A stretch of DNA of 64,000 nt from a virus. Below are positions 25,444 through 33,880 of the stretch, in pieces. Each line of letters begins with the position of its first letter. Within the stretch, counting starts at the first letter, position 1. The DNA lies in the IMG/VR virus record IMGVR_UViG_3300025133_008097, positions 52,841 to 116,840 of that record, one strand, 5' to 3'. Both the position numbers and the translations under genes were made by a program. A model generated the notes under the pieces. That model did not search any database. It was not told where the DNA came from and worked only from the letters and a program-made list of their open reading frames with translations.

Positions 25444-27030
25444 ATGGCTAATGCCCTTACAAAAGAGGAGATATTAAAAGAAGTTGTAAAATCGGGCAAA
25501 AACCCAGTACATTTTACGACCAACTATTGTCGCATCTCTCACCCTCAAAGGGGCCTCATTCCGTTTAAGGCTTTTGACTATCAGCAGCAGCTCCTTACAG
25601 ATTATAATGATTATCGCTTTAACGTCATCCTTAAAGCACGCCAATTAGGAATCTCTACCATCACAGCTGCCTATGTTGGGTGGCTGATGCTTTTTCACCG
25701 TGACAAGAACATCTTAGTTGTGGCCACGAAGCTTCAAACTGCGACAAACTTGGTGCGCAAAGTTAAAGCCATTATTAAGAACTTACCAGATTGGCTGCAA
25801 ATCTCTCCGATTATGGTAGATAATCGAACTTCTTTCGAACTAAACAATGGATCTCAAATTAAGGCAGCCTCCACCTCCGGGGATGTGGGTCGCTCAGAAG
25901 CACTCTCTTTGTTGGTTATAGACGAGGCCGCCCATGTTGAAAAACTAGGAGAATTGTGGACCGCTCTCTACCCTACCCTGTCCACGGGCGGTCGTTGTAT
26001 CGCCCTCTCTACTCCCAATGGCGTTGGCAACTGGTTTCATCAAACTTGTGTTGAAGCTGAGAGCGGCACCAATGATTTCTTTATGACCACTTTAATGTGG
26101 GACGTACACCCTGATCGTGATAAGACCTGGTTTGAAAAAGAGACCATGAATATGTCGCGACGCCAGATAGCTCAGGAGCTTGAGTGCAATTTCAATGTGT
26201 CGGGCGAAACGGTGATACACCCAGATGATCTCCATTGGTATATGGAGCGCGCCACGGCACCCGAATATCGGACAGGGTTTGATCGCAACTATTGGATTTG
26301 GAAACGATTCGACCCAGAAAAGCCGCACCTCATCGTCGCCGATGTCGCTCGGGGTGATGGGAAGGATAATAGCGCATTTCATATTTTTGAACTGGAGTCG
26401 ATGGAAATAGTGGCCGAATATATTGGGAAGCCCACCCCTGATGATTTTGCCGACATTCTTTATAATGTGGGCGGTGAGTATGGGAATCCGATGTTAGTAA
26501 TAGAAAACAACAATATTGGATATGCAGTACTTAAAAAGTTATTAGATAAAGGGTATCCTAATCTATACCATTCTAGTAAGGGAGATCACCAATACGTCGA
26601 TCCAATAACAGCTCAATGGCACTCAAGCGCCATTCCGGGCTTTACAACTTCCTCGAAAACGCGACCCCTCATCGTTGCCAAGATGGAAGAGTTTATGAGA
26701 AACAAACTAATTAAGATTAATTCGAATCGTCTTTTGTCGGAAATGAAAACTTTTATTTGGCACAATGGGCGGCCAGAAGCAATGAGGAGTTATAACGACG
26801 ATCTAGTTATGTCATTTGCAATCGGTTGTTGGGTGAGAGATACAGTAATTGTGGAGAGTCAGAGAAGTGTTGAATATAGCAAACAGTTTTTGTCTTCGAT
26901 ATCTACATCGGACACACAGATTTCTACAACCATTCCCGGTATGAAGGGGCATAAAACAATAAAAGAAAAGGATAGGGCTGCTCACGCGAATATATTCAAT
27001 GAGCAATATATAGCCCTTATTAAAGGATAA
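25444..27030 (+). CDS. terL: terminase large subunit (gp17-like)
   Basis: A 528-residue packaging motor with both domains intact. The ATPase part has the variant Walker A ARQLGIST (65-72), Walker B LLVIDEA (D160, E161) and coupling motif ALSTPNG (187-193). The nuclease part is RNase H-like: VADVARGDG (D299), LVIENNNIGY (E353) and YNDDLVMSFAIG (D451, D452). It cuts concatemeric DNA and pumps it through the portal. The length is normal for the family. The portal gene follows after three bases. Confidence 0.95.
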   Translation: MANALTKEEILKEVVKSGKNPVHFTTNYCRISHPQRGLIPFKAFDYQQQLLTDYNDYRFNVILKARQLGISTITAAYVGWLMLFHRDKNILVVATKLQTATNLVRKVKAIIKNLPDWLQISPIMVDNRTSFELNNGSQIKAASTSGDVGRSEALSLLVIDEAAHVEKLGELWTALYPTLSTGGRCIALSTPNGVGNWFHQTCVEAESGTNDFFMTTLMWDVHPDRDKTWFEKETMNMSRRQIAQELECNFNVSGETVIHPDDLHWYMERATAPEYRTGFDRNYWIWKRFDPEKPHLIVADVARGDGKDNSAFHIFELESMEIVAEYIGKPTPDDFADILYNVGGEYGNPMLVIENNNIGYAVLKKLLDKGYPNLYHSSKGDHQYVDPITAQWHSSAIPGFTTSSKTRPLIVAKMEEFMRNKLIKINSNRLLSEMKTFIWHNGRPEAMRSYNDDLVMSFAIGCWVRDTVIVESQRSVEYSKQFLSSISTSDTQISTTIPGMKGHKTIKEKDRAAHANIFNEQYIALIKG

Positions 27031-27033
27031 CCC

Positions 27034-28995
27034 ATGGCAGGCAAAAACGGAAGTAACCCGAGAAATCCAGATTCTCCATTATTTAAGAGATTAACTAGAT
27101 TATTCTCGGGCCCCATTGTAAACTATCGAGCTCAAATCGCTCGACAAGAACGCCGTAATGATTTAGATAAGTATCGATATCGTTTCCGTTCACTGAGCGG
27201 TCAAGAGTTCAAGCGCGCCACAGACAATCTTTCCAAGAATTATAATCTCTTGTCATCGCATGCGATGCGCAACCAGAACCGCGGGGAGAGATACCAAGAC
27301 TTTGATCAGATGGAGTATATGCCAGAGATCGCTTCAGCAATGGATATCTATGCCGACGAGATGACGACGTCTAATGAGTTTGACCAGCTTCTTACAATAG
27401 ACTGTCTTAATCTTGAAATTAAGACCATTTTAGAAACTCTTTTTTATGATGCATTAAACATCGAGTTTAATGCTTTTGGTTGGGCCCGCTCAATGGTTAA
27501 GTTTGGAGATTTCTTTTTATATTTGGATGTCGACGAGCAGATCGGCGTCAAATCAGTTATCGGATTACCCAGTTCTGAATTAGAGAGACTAGAAGGACAG
27601 GACCCGACAAATCCAAATTATGTACAGTTCCAGTGGAACGGCGCTGGTATGACCTTTGAAGATTGGCAGGTCGCTCATTTTCGTATTTTAGGTAATGATA
27701 AGTATAGTCCTTATGGGACATCAGTCCTGGACTCCGCCCGCCGCATCTGGCGCCAGCTTGTGTTAATTGAGGATGCCATGATAGCATACCGCGTAGTGCG
27801 TGCCCCCGAACGTCGGGTCTTTAAGATTGACGTAGGAAATATTCCACCGCAGGATGTCCCCCAATACATGGAGAAGGTGAAGACCGAGATGAAGCGTAAC
27901 CAAATGGTGAACGCTTCTACTGGTCGCGTAGATTTGCGTTACAATCCTCTATCTCTAGAAGAGGACTATTTCATTCCGATGCGGGGCGGGGTGGGCTCCG
28001 ATATTACTTCGCTACCTGGCGCCAAATCTTTGGATGATATTGAGGATGTTAAGTATTTGAGAGACAAGCTGTTCGCAGCCCTTAAGGTGCCGCAGTCTTA
28101 CCTCACCAACCTAGACGGAGACAACGAAGACAAAACTACGTTAGCTCAAAAGGACATTCGGTTTGCCCGAACCATCCAGCGCCTTCAGAGAGCCCTGATT
28201 TCTGAACTAGAAAAAATCGCAGTTGTTCATCTTTATACTATTGGCTTCCGGGGCGAGGACCTGGTGAGTTTTAAATTAGCTCTCAACAATCCCTCCCGGC
28301 TTGCGGAATTACAGCAACTGGAGTATATGCGTACCAAGTTTGATATTGCAAACTCGGTTCCCGAAGGGGTCTATAGCAAGCGTTGGCTTTCCAAAAACAT
28401 TTTGGGAATGTCGGACGAAGAATTCTTGCGCAATCAACGAGAGTCCTTTTATGATAAGAAATATCAGCAAGCTCTCGAAGGAGTACAAGAACAAGCGGCC
28501 GCAGACGAGATGGGCGGGGGTCTAGGCGGCGATCTTGGAGGCGACCTCGGAGGAGACCTCGGAGGAGATCTCGGTGGCGAAGACCTTGGAGGCGCCGCAG
28601 GAGGCGAAGAAGGGGGCGCCGAAGGAGGTGAAGACTCTGCACTTCTGACAGCTCCTGCTCGCCGCGAGGATCGACCTGGCCCGGCCCAAGATAGAATCTC
28701 GCGCCGACCAGACGGCCGTCGCGCTGGCGGCCCTTCGCGTCGCCATCTTCGAAGTCTTGTGGCCCCCGAAGTTCCCACTGGTCGAGCAGAGAAACGACGC
28801 GTCGGCCATTCCATTGGTCGCGTTGGTGTACCCGATCTTCGAGCCTTAGTTAGTCTACAAGAGAATGATGCATCTATTTATACTAAGGACGAGGCAGTAT
28901 TAATGGAAAGTACCACCAACATCCAGCGACTTATAGCTCAACTGGAGAGCAAAGAGAAAGAGGCGGAACAGGATGAAACACAACAAGAAACGTAA
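27034..28995 (+). CDS. portal protein (gp20-like)
   Basis: A 653-residue protein with the features of T4-type portals: Y-M-P-E-I-A-S-A-M-D-I-Y-A-D-E near residue 105, the W-x-V-A-H-F-R-I-L-G strand, V-R-A-P-E-R-R-V-F-K-I-D-V-G-N, and K-V-P-Q-S-Y-L. Twelve copies form the packaging vertex and later connect to the neck. From about residue 492 there is a Gly-Gly-Asp-Leu tandem repeat, then an Arg/Pro-rich stretch that looks odd but starts with ALLTAPARRED, which I recall from related portals. The end overlaps the next gene by 23 bases. Confidence 0.92.
   Translation: MAGKNGSNPRNPDSPLFKRLTRLFSGPIVNYRAQIARQERRNDLDKYRYRFRSLSGQEFKRATDNLSKNYNLLSSHAMRNQNRGERYQDFDQMEYMPEIASAMDIYADEMTTSNEFDQLLTIDCLNLEIKTILETLFYDALNIEFNAFGWARSMVKFGDFFLYLDVDEQIGVKSVIGLPSSELERLEGQDPTNPNYVQFQWNGAGMTFEDWQVAHFRILGNDKYSPYGTSVLDSARRIWRQLVLIEDAMIAYRVVRAPERRVFKIDVGNIPPQDVPQYMEKVKTEMKRNQMVNASTGRVDLRYNPLSLEEDYFIPMRGGVGSDITSLPGAKSLDDIEDVKYLRDKLFAALKVPQSYLTNLDGDNEDKTTLAQKDIRFARTIQRLQRALISELEKIAVVHLYTIGFRGEDLVSFKLALNNPSRLAELQQLEYMRTKFDIANSVPEGVYSKRWLSKNILGMSDEEFLRNQRESFYDKKYQQALEGVQEQAAADEMGGGLGGDLGGDLGGDLGGDLGGEDLGGAAGGEEGGAEGGEDSALLTAPARREDRPGPAQDRISRRPDGRRAGGPSRRHLRSLVAPEVPTGRAEKRRVGHSIGRVGVPDLRALVSLQENDASIYTKDEAVLMESTTNIQRLIAQLESKEKEAEQDETQQET
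28512..28590 (+). repeat. tandem GGDL-coding repeat in portal gene
   Basis: At least four near-identical 12-base units encode Gly-Gly-Asp-Leu in the portal C-terminal tail, followed by a further Gly/Glu/Ala-rich run. It is likely a flexible acidic linker whose length could vary by replication slippage. Confidence 0.75.
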
Positions 28996-29785
28996 TACTG
29001 CATTTATTTATGAAGCTCTTGTTAAAGAGTTTACAAAGGCGGTGCTAGAGACCAATCTTCCCCGTAAAGATATAGCCATGGCAATTCTTAAGGAACATTT
29101 TTCGAAGGGCACTCTTTTGGCTGAAGAACTGCAGTTGTACCAGACTTTACTCGAAACTAAAAATGTGAAGAGTGATTTGGCGGAGCGTCTTCTTAGTGAG
29201 ACCCGGGCCGCACGAAAGGCTCTCAACGAGGCAACCCTTTTTGATGCTCAGTCTAAAGTGATTGCTGCAATTAATAAAAATCTAGGCTCTGAAGTTTGGG
29301 CAAATTTTGTTCCCAACTTTAAAACCTTGGCGTCTATTAGTTCGATTTTTAATACCAAAGCTACCGTTAAACAGAAGGTATTGTTTGAACAAGCACTTAT
29401 AGATCGTATGACGCGCCGCCATGAACCCCACACAGAAGATCTGAAATCGATAGATAATTTGACTTATCGATCCTTTATTAAAAAATTTAATAATAAATAT
29501 AGTGGACTTTTAGAGGAACAAAAAGATTTTCTTAATAGATATATTACCTCATTCGCGGATGAGGGGTTTGAGCTGCGTGTCTATCTCAACGAGGAAATTG
29601 CAAGACTTAAAAGTCTAATTAGTAAAACGGTTGAGGATAGCACTGCTGATACGCTCATTCGCGAAAAGTCACAAAGTGTGGTGACGTATTTAGAAAATAT
29701 TAGAAAGCGCGAGTTTGTGCCGGATGATATTACTAAGCTGCTGAAGACTCAGGCCTTGGCAAAGGAACTGGTAAACAATGATTAA
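28973..29785 (+). CDS. conserved helical protein after portal
   Basis: A 270-residue, almost entirely helical charged protein starting M-K-H-N-K-K-R-N-T-A-F-I-Y-E-A-L. I associate such proteins with the region between portal and protease in marine T4-like viruses, without a known function. There is no membrane segment or enzyme motif. Overlaps with both neighbours (23 and 8 bases) suggest coupled translation with the portal. A head assembly or core role is plausible from position. Confidence 0.6.
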   Translation: MKHNKKRNTAFIYEALVKEFTKAVLETNLPRKDIAMAILKEHFSKGTLLAEELQLYQTLLETKNVKSDLAERLLSETRAARKALNEATLFDAQSKVIAAINKNLGSEVWANFVPNFKTLASISSIFNTKATVKQKVLFEQALIDRMTRRHEPHTEDLKSIDNLTYRSFIKKFNNKYSGLLEEQKDFLNRYITSFADEGFELRVYLNEEIARLKSLISKTVEDSTADTLIREKSQSVVTYLENIRKREFVPDDITKLLKTQALAKELVNND

Positions 29786-30284
29786 GATCAAGGTCGGCGG
29801 CCCCCAAGCAACAGTTGAACTCAACGCGCGAAAGGCGCTGGATGGGTCGCTGCTGGTTATGGATCATAAAAAGATTGATATCGCCGTTATACCAGAAAAG
29901 ATGAAAGTAGTCACCTTCCCTAAGACCACGGCTACGGAAGATGTGTATGATTACCAAAATCGCCTACTGGAATTGTTGGCCGACAAAGGAATTATCGATC
30001 GCGGAAGCATTCAGGGGGGGAATGTATTTCGATCCCTTGAGGGGGCTGTATTTCCTAATGAAGAGGTTAACTCATTGCAGGCCGCAGTTTATGTGATTGC
30101 GGAATTCATCAATTATGAAGCCAGTATCGAGAAGGTAGCAGATCAGTACGAGCAAGAACTCGAAGATATGTACACCCATCCGTCCGACCGAGATTCGACG
30201 GAGTACGGCGAAGTCCCGCAATATGCGGAGAAAGGGTCTATGCGTCCTGGGTATTATTACTATCCGTTACGCTACCGATATTAA
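29778..30284 (+). CDS. conserved protein, head gene region
   Basis: A 168-residue protein. The N-terminal 60 residues are beta-like with a hydrophobic M-D-H-K-K-I-D-I-A-V-I-P strand. Residues 60-130 are helical. The C-terminus is striking in Tyr: Y-Y-Y-Y-P-L-R-Y-R-Y at the very end. I recognise no family with a known function. It overlaps the previous gene and is immediately followed by a membrane protein gene. Confidence 0.55.
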   Translation: MIKIKVGGPQATVELNARKALDGSLLVMDHKKIDIAVIPEKMKVVTFPKTTATEDVYDYQNRLLELLADKGIIDRGSIQGGNVFRSLEGAVFPNEEVNSLQAAVYVIAEFINYEASIEKVADQYEQELEDMYTHPSDRDSTEYGEVPQYAEKGSMRPGYYYYPLRYRY

Positions 30285-30605
30285 ATGGAATTAATACATT
30301 TTATACTTGCCGCTTACGGCATGACATTCATCCTTATACACGGACATATCTTTAATAAGATCCGGCCACCTTGCAAATCGATGTGGGGCTTCGGCCGTTT
30401 GTTCCATTGTCATTTGTGTATGGGATTCTGGGTTGGAGTGTTTCTTTGGGGCGTAAGTCCATATACAGAACTATTTAGTTTTAGCAATCAGCCCATGACA
30501 GCATTCATGTGCGGTTGCATTAGTGCTGGAACATCATACTTCTTAAGTATGTTGGTCGAGGACTACGGGATCCGAGTGGTCCATAAAGGAGGTGAGCAAT
30601 CATGA
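30285..30605 (+). CDS. small membrane protein with CHLC-GFWVG motif
   Basis: A 106-residue protein with three or four hydrophobic segments. The motif F-H-C-H-L-C-M-G-F-W-V-G resembles the C-x2-C-x2-FW-x-G signature of small inner-membrane phage proteins of the DUF1360 type, whose function is unknown. The gene starts directly after the previous stop. Its last codons contain a very strong ribosome binding site (AAAGGAGGTGA) serving the tiny ORF that starts within its stop. Confidence 0.65.
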   Translation: MELIHFILAAYGMTFILIHGHIFNKIRPPCKSMWGFGRLFHCHLCMGFWVGVFLWGVSPYTELFSFSNQPMTAFMCGCISAGTSYFLSMLVEDYGIRVVHKGGEQS

Positions 30606-30652
30606 AAAAATGGATGATCCAACCAGTTCGACGTTGCTGCTCCGGCAGTTGA
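30602..30652 (+). CDS. possible 16-residue peptide gene
   Basis: ATGA overlap with the stop of the preceding membrane gene, and AAAGGAGGTGA ending six bases before the ATG; this matches the anti-Shine-Dalgarno over its full core. The peptide is MKKWMIQPVRRCCSGS, basic with a Cys-Cys pair. It is too short for domain analysis. It could be a real microprotein, a coupling device, or a remnant of a longer gene. The binding site is unusually good for something accidental. Confidence 0.4.
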   Translation: MKKWMIQPVRRCCSGS

Positions 30653-30673
30653 CTACTTTAAAGGAATAATATA

Positions 30674-31426
30674 ATGGCACGCAGAAAAAATGTAAAACGA
30701 ATAGACCCAAGATACTTCTTGCACGAGACAGTTAATCGTGAGGAAGAACCCTTAGAGGAGTTTTTGGGCTTCTCGAAGAAAGAGAAGCTCGCGAAGAAGG
30801 TTAAGAAAATCCTTGCGATGATCGACAAGGCCGGGGGAAAGTACAACAACCGGCCAGTCCACGACTTCATCAAAGAACCTTTTGCTATAGCTATAGCCAA
30901 GGGCGCCAATCCGCGCACCGCAAAGATGAGCTACCCGGAGGCTCTGGATGCCTTCGACCTTGAGCAAGAAGAACTTCAAGCTTTGAAACAAGTTTATGTG
31001 GACGAAGTGGGGGCAGCGAAAGAGCGAGAGGCAGCGCGCGCCAAGGACAAGCGTATGTCTGCCCAAAGAGACCAGCGAAATATCGATGCAATCAGTCAGC
31101 GAGACAAGGACGCCCGGGCCACAGCACAAGGCGCCGAAGACCTTAAAGATGTCTTCAGAAGTTTTGACAGGGCTCGCGGTTCACTCAAAAAGAATATGAA
31201 ATCGGGTCAGCCCGGTCTTGCCAAAGAGCTTTTAAGAAATGCAGAGATGGTTCAGAAGTACGCTCAGGGTCGCGACAAGCAGGAGCTTGCCAAGGTAATG
31301 CAGGCTCTGGAGAAGTTTGCCGGCGAGGCTGGGATTGAACAACGCCACCGCGATCGTCCGAGCACTTCTAGAACGGGCGGCTATGGTTCCTCAGCCACCG
31401 ACAAGTATCGGTGGCATAAGGAATAA
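30674..31426 (+). CDS. charged helical protein, possible prohead core protein
   Basis: A 250-residue Lys/Arg/Glu/Ala-rich helical protein. The N-terminus MARRKNVKRIDPRYFLHE contains L-H-E (16-18), fitting the prohead protease consensus and distantly recalling the shared N-terminus of the small genes at 14813-16787. The centre is coiled-coil-like with many Arg and Asp residues, and the tail is Gly/Ser-rich. It lies directly before the prohead protease gene, so an internal or core role is reasonable. It is unrelated by eye to the gp22-like scaffold at 42591. Confidence 0.5.
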   Translation: MARRKNVKRIDPRYFLHETVNREEEPLEEFLGFSKKEKLAKKVKKILAMIDKAGGKYNNRPVHDFIKEPFAIAIAKGANPRTAKMSYPEALDAFDLEQEELQALKQVYVDEVGAAKEREAARAKDKRMSAQRDQRNIDAISQRDKDARATAQGAEDLKDVFRSFDRARGSLKKNMKSGQPGLAKELLRNAEMVQKYAQGRDKQELAKVMQALEKFAGEAGIEQRHRDRPSTSRTGGYGSSATDKYRWHKE

Positions 31427-31429
31427 ACA

Positions 31430-32035
31430 GTGGCACAACTCCTACGAGAATACTATGAACTATGCGAAGGCGGTATCTGTCAGGATCTGCTGACGGAAGC
31501 CGAAAAGCGTTTCGTCAAAGAAGGCGGAATGATGCTCACCGGCAAACTTCAGGAGTGTGATGTTCAGAACGGTAACGGTCGAGTATACCCGGCGCCGATT
31601 CTCACTCGGGAAGTGAAGAAGTATGCGGGGATAGTGCAAGACAATCGGGCCCTAGGAGAACTAGATCATCCTGAGTCTTCTATTATTAACCTCACCAACG
31701 TTTCTCACATGATGACGGAAGTTTGGATGGACGGCCCGAGCGTGATGGGGAAGGCTAAAGTTCTCAATACACCATCAGGTCAGATACTCCGTTCTCTGGT
31801 GGAGTCAGGCGTTAAGATCGGAATCTCTTCTCGTGGTATGGGCTCGGTTACTGAACAGCAGGGCAAAACGATGGTAGAGGATGACTTTCAATTGATCTGT
31901 TTTGATATTGTATCAGAACCGTCGACGCCCAACGCCTTTATGGGACTTTCTGAAAGTAAGTTAATGAATGAAAATGTGGCGCGCAACAACCGGATCGTAG
32001 CGCTACTCAACGATATTATTGGAGAAGGGTCATGA
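31430..32035 (+). CDS. prohead core protease (gp21-like)
   Basis: A 201-residue serine protease of the T4 gp21 type. It begins at GTG 31430 behind AAGGA. The conserved blocks are NGNGRVYP, ALGELDHPES (H80) and GVKIGISSRGMGS (S133 or S134), the last two holding the probable catalytic His and Ser; a third catalytic residue is likely in the following strand. In T4 this enzyme cuts head proteins after [L/I]-x-E during maturation. That consensus fits the capsid protein site proposed at E59 and the small proteins with the shared N-terminus. The stop overlaps the next start. Confidence 0.9.
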   Translation: MAQLLREYYELCEGGICQDLLTEAEKRFVKEGGMMLTGKLQECDVQNGNGRVYPAPILTREVKKYAGIVQDNRALGELDHPESSIINLTNVSHMMTEVWMDGPSVMGKAKVLNTPSGQILRSLVESGVKIGISSRGMGSVTEQQGKTMVEDDFQLICFDIVSEPSTPNAFMGLSESKLMNENVARNNRIVALLNDIIGEGS

Positions 32036-33183
32036 TGACTGAAGAAGAGATTGCAGTTTTTGAGGGGAAGATAGCGAATTGGTTTTCGGGAGCTTTTAGT
32101 CAAGGCCGCCGCAAAGGATCACCCCCGGCAATGCCTAAGGCTTCCGGCGGAGCACCCTCTCCCACGACACCAGATCCCGATCCGGGCCCCGGCCCGGGCA
32201 CTGATCCAGGTCCAGACCCCGACCCCGGGCCAGAGCCCGGGCCAGAGCCCGGGACCACCGAATTAAGTAAAGATGCTCCTCTTTCTATAACTAAGCGCCA
32301 GCCGCAACTTCGCGTGGGCCCCGGTAATAACCCCCAACAACAAGCTGCCGGCGGACAAAAAGAGGCGCCCCTGGTGATGCAGCTGCAAAAGCTTGGCCTA
32401 TCACAGCCCGTCGCCCAGCAGCTTGCTAAGACAATAGCGCAGTACTTTAAGCGGCGCACTGATATATCAGTTCCTGTCGCTGAAGAAATTGCGGCTTTGA
32501 TGATGCCGGTGCTGGTGGAGCAGTTAGTTAAGGGTCTCATGAATGAGGCGCGCCCCGAATATCGAAAGCGATTTGACAGCTCTTTAAGAGGAATCAAAGC
32601 CGCTAAAGCAAGACTTACGAAGGCGGAGAAAGAACATGAGGCCTCAGCAGACAAACGCTTTACTCGTGATGAACTTCGTGCCGCTAAAGCTAATTTTGAA
32701 ACGGCCGCGGCAGGATATGAGGCTATTGAGAAAGATTTAGAGGGACTTAAGCACTCCGAAAAAGGCGCCAAAGCTGCAAAAGCTTTGGACAAGCAGCGTC
32801 AAGGCGCACGCATTCGTGGGATGGGTGGCAAGGATACTGGCCATGCGGGTTCATCTCGGGCTAAAGGTATCATCGACAAAATTCTCACCCGTTTCGTTGC
32901 GGACAACCAGCAGCTTCTGGCGAAGGATGAAAAACTACAGGCCATTTTCTCGGGTGACGACGATGGTCGCGCACTCAATGCGTTGCGCAAATCTATCATT
33001 AATTTGCTTCGACGTCAAATGAAGCGCCGCGGCTACGATGCCGCTGAGATTAAAAAGTTAGTAAACGAATCTGTTTTAATGGTGGGCAGGTTTATACTAG
33101 AAGAGATGACAACTAACGAAAAAATCCGAATGCTGGAAGAGAATCGACTAAATCGATGGAAAGTATTATCAGGCATTAAATGA
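32032..33183 (+). CDS. core-like protein with Pro-Gly-Asp repeat
   Basis: A 383-residue protein starting at ATG 32032 (ATGA overlap) or ATG 32035. Residues about 43-77 are a repetitive run of Pro, Gly, Asp and Glu. The remainder is helical: L-G-L-S-Q-P-V-A-Q-Q-L-A-K, then long Ala/Lys/Glu helices from 170 to 260 that look like coiled coil, then a basic region near G-I-I-D-K-I-L. I know of no proven function. Its place after the protease suggests a head core or internal role. The main scaffold candidate is the gene at 42591. Confidence 0.5.
   Translation: MMTEEEIAVFEGKIANWFSGAFSQGRRKGSPPAMPKASGGAPSPTTPDPDPGPGPGTDPGPDPDPGPEPGPEPGTTELSKDAPLSITKRQPQLRVGPGNNPQQQAAGGQKEAPLVMQLQKLGLSQPVAQQLAKTIAQYFKRRTDISVPVAEEIAALMMPVLVEQLVKGLMNEARPEYRKRFDSSLRGIKAAKARLTKAEKEHEASADKRFTRDELRAAKANFETAAAGYEAIEKDLEGLKHSEKGAKAAKALDKQRQGARIRGMGGKDTGHAGSSRAKGIIDKILTRFVADNQQLLAKDEKLQAIFSGDDDGRALNALRKSIINLLRRQMKRRGYDAAEIKKLVNESVLMVGRFILEEMTTNEKIRMLEENRLNRWKVLSGIK
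32158..32265 (+). repeat. Pro-Gly-Asp/Glu coding repeat
   Basis: An imperfect short repeat of CCx-GGx and CCx-GAx codons encodes alternating Pro-Gly, Pro-Asp and Pro-Glu. It is GC-rich against its surroundings and creates a long spurious open frame on the minus strand. It is probably an extended linker. Confidence 0.75.
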
Positions 33184-33614
33184 AAAAATCAGACCTAAAA
33201 AGAATCCTCAAGCCTCTTATTCGAGAGTGTGTAAAAGAGGTGATTTTGGATGAGGGAGTTCTTGCCGGAGTAATTTCAGAGGTGGCCGTGGGCCTAACTG
33301 CCACCCACTCAACTGCCCCACCCATTGTGGAACAGGCAGACCCGGTCCGGGAGCGACTGCAGCAGAATGCTTTTTCCAACAAACAGAATAGCACATTAAA
33401 ACAGCAAAAACAGCAGTTAATGCAAGCGGTGGGAAGGCAAGCCTATAACGGCGTCGATCTCTTTGAGGGGACCACCCCGGCTCCTGCGCAGGGAAGTGTG
33501 ACTCAGCCCGGAGGGGACCCTTCGCATGCGGGGGTAGATATTAGCAGCTTGTTTGGGTCAGTCGGAAAAAATTGGAATGCTCACATGGACAATGTGAAGG
33601 AAGATACACAATAG
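33180..33614 (+). CDS. conserved small head-region protein
   Basis: A 144-residue protein starting within the previous stop (ATGA). The N-terminal helix MKKSDLKRILKPLIRECVK continues into E-V-I-L-D-E-G-V-L, a pattern I associate with marine myovirus head clusters; function unknown. It has [I/L]-x-E at residues 14-16, so it may be processed by the prohead protease. The middle is Gln-rich (Q-Q-K-Q-Q-L-M-Q) and the C-terminal third is Gly/Pro-rich with a hydrophobic S-S-L-F-G-S-V-G end. Confidence 0.55.
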   Translation: MKKSDLKRILKPLIRECVKEVILDEGVLAGVISEVAVGLTATHSTAPPIVEQADPVRERLQQNAFSNKQNSTLKQQKQQLMQAVGRQAYNGVDLFEGTTPAPAQGSVTQPGGDPSHAGVDISSLFGSVGKNWNAHMDNVKEDTQ

Positions 33615-33618
33615 AATT

Positions 33619-33840
33619 ATGGCCACCAATGTTAGCGTCCAACAGCGACGCAATGAAACATCTGAGCGATTAATCAGGCGATTTATTAAAAAAGTTAAAA
33701 ACGAGAAGATTCTCGAAACCTATCGGGATCGAACAGCTCACTATATTAAACCATCAGTTAAGCGAAAGCTGAAACAGAAGAAGGCCCGGAAGGCTCAGGA
33801 GAAGCTCGAAAGGCGTAAACAACAAAAAATGTTTCGTTAA
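33619..33840 (+). CDS. bS21-like ribosomal protein homologue
   Basis: A 73-residue, extremely basic protein. The layout follows bacterial ribosomal protein bS21: a short beta start, then E-R-L-I-R-R-F-I-K-K-V, then Y-R-D-R-T-A-H-Y-I-K-P-S, then a continuous Lys/Arg helix to the end. bS21 sits near the 3' end of 16S rRNA and affects initiation. Phage-encoded bS21 homologues are known from marine and very large phages, where they may replace the host protein on ribosomes. The start follows the previous stop by four bases, inside the head gene block. Confidence 0.75.
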   Translation: MATNVSVQQRRNETSERLIRRFIKKVKNEKILETYRDRTAHYIKPSVKRKLKQKKARKAQEKLERRKQQKMFR

Positions 33841-33880
33841 AGGGCGGCCCTACGACTAATTAATTACGGAGAGATTTATA

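Noticed and set aside
28464-28814. Pro/Ser/Arg-rich open frames on the minus strand in the portal gene
   Set aside because: They mirror the GGDL repeat and Arg-rich tail of the portal and have no independent support.
28640-28860. The Arg/Pro-rich C-terminal part of the portal looks like translation in a wrong frame
   Set aside because: The other two forward frames contain stops here. The stretch begins with ALLTAPARRED, which I recall from related portals, and the frame returns to ordinary sequence without a break.
32100-32792. A 230-codon open frame on the minus strand
   Set aside because: It is created by the Pro-Gly repeat and Ala-rich codons of the plus-strand gene. Its product is low-complexity Ser/Pro/Gly.
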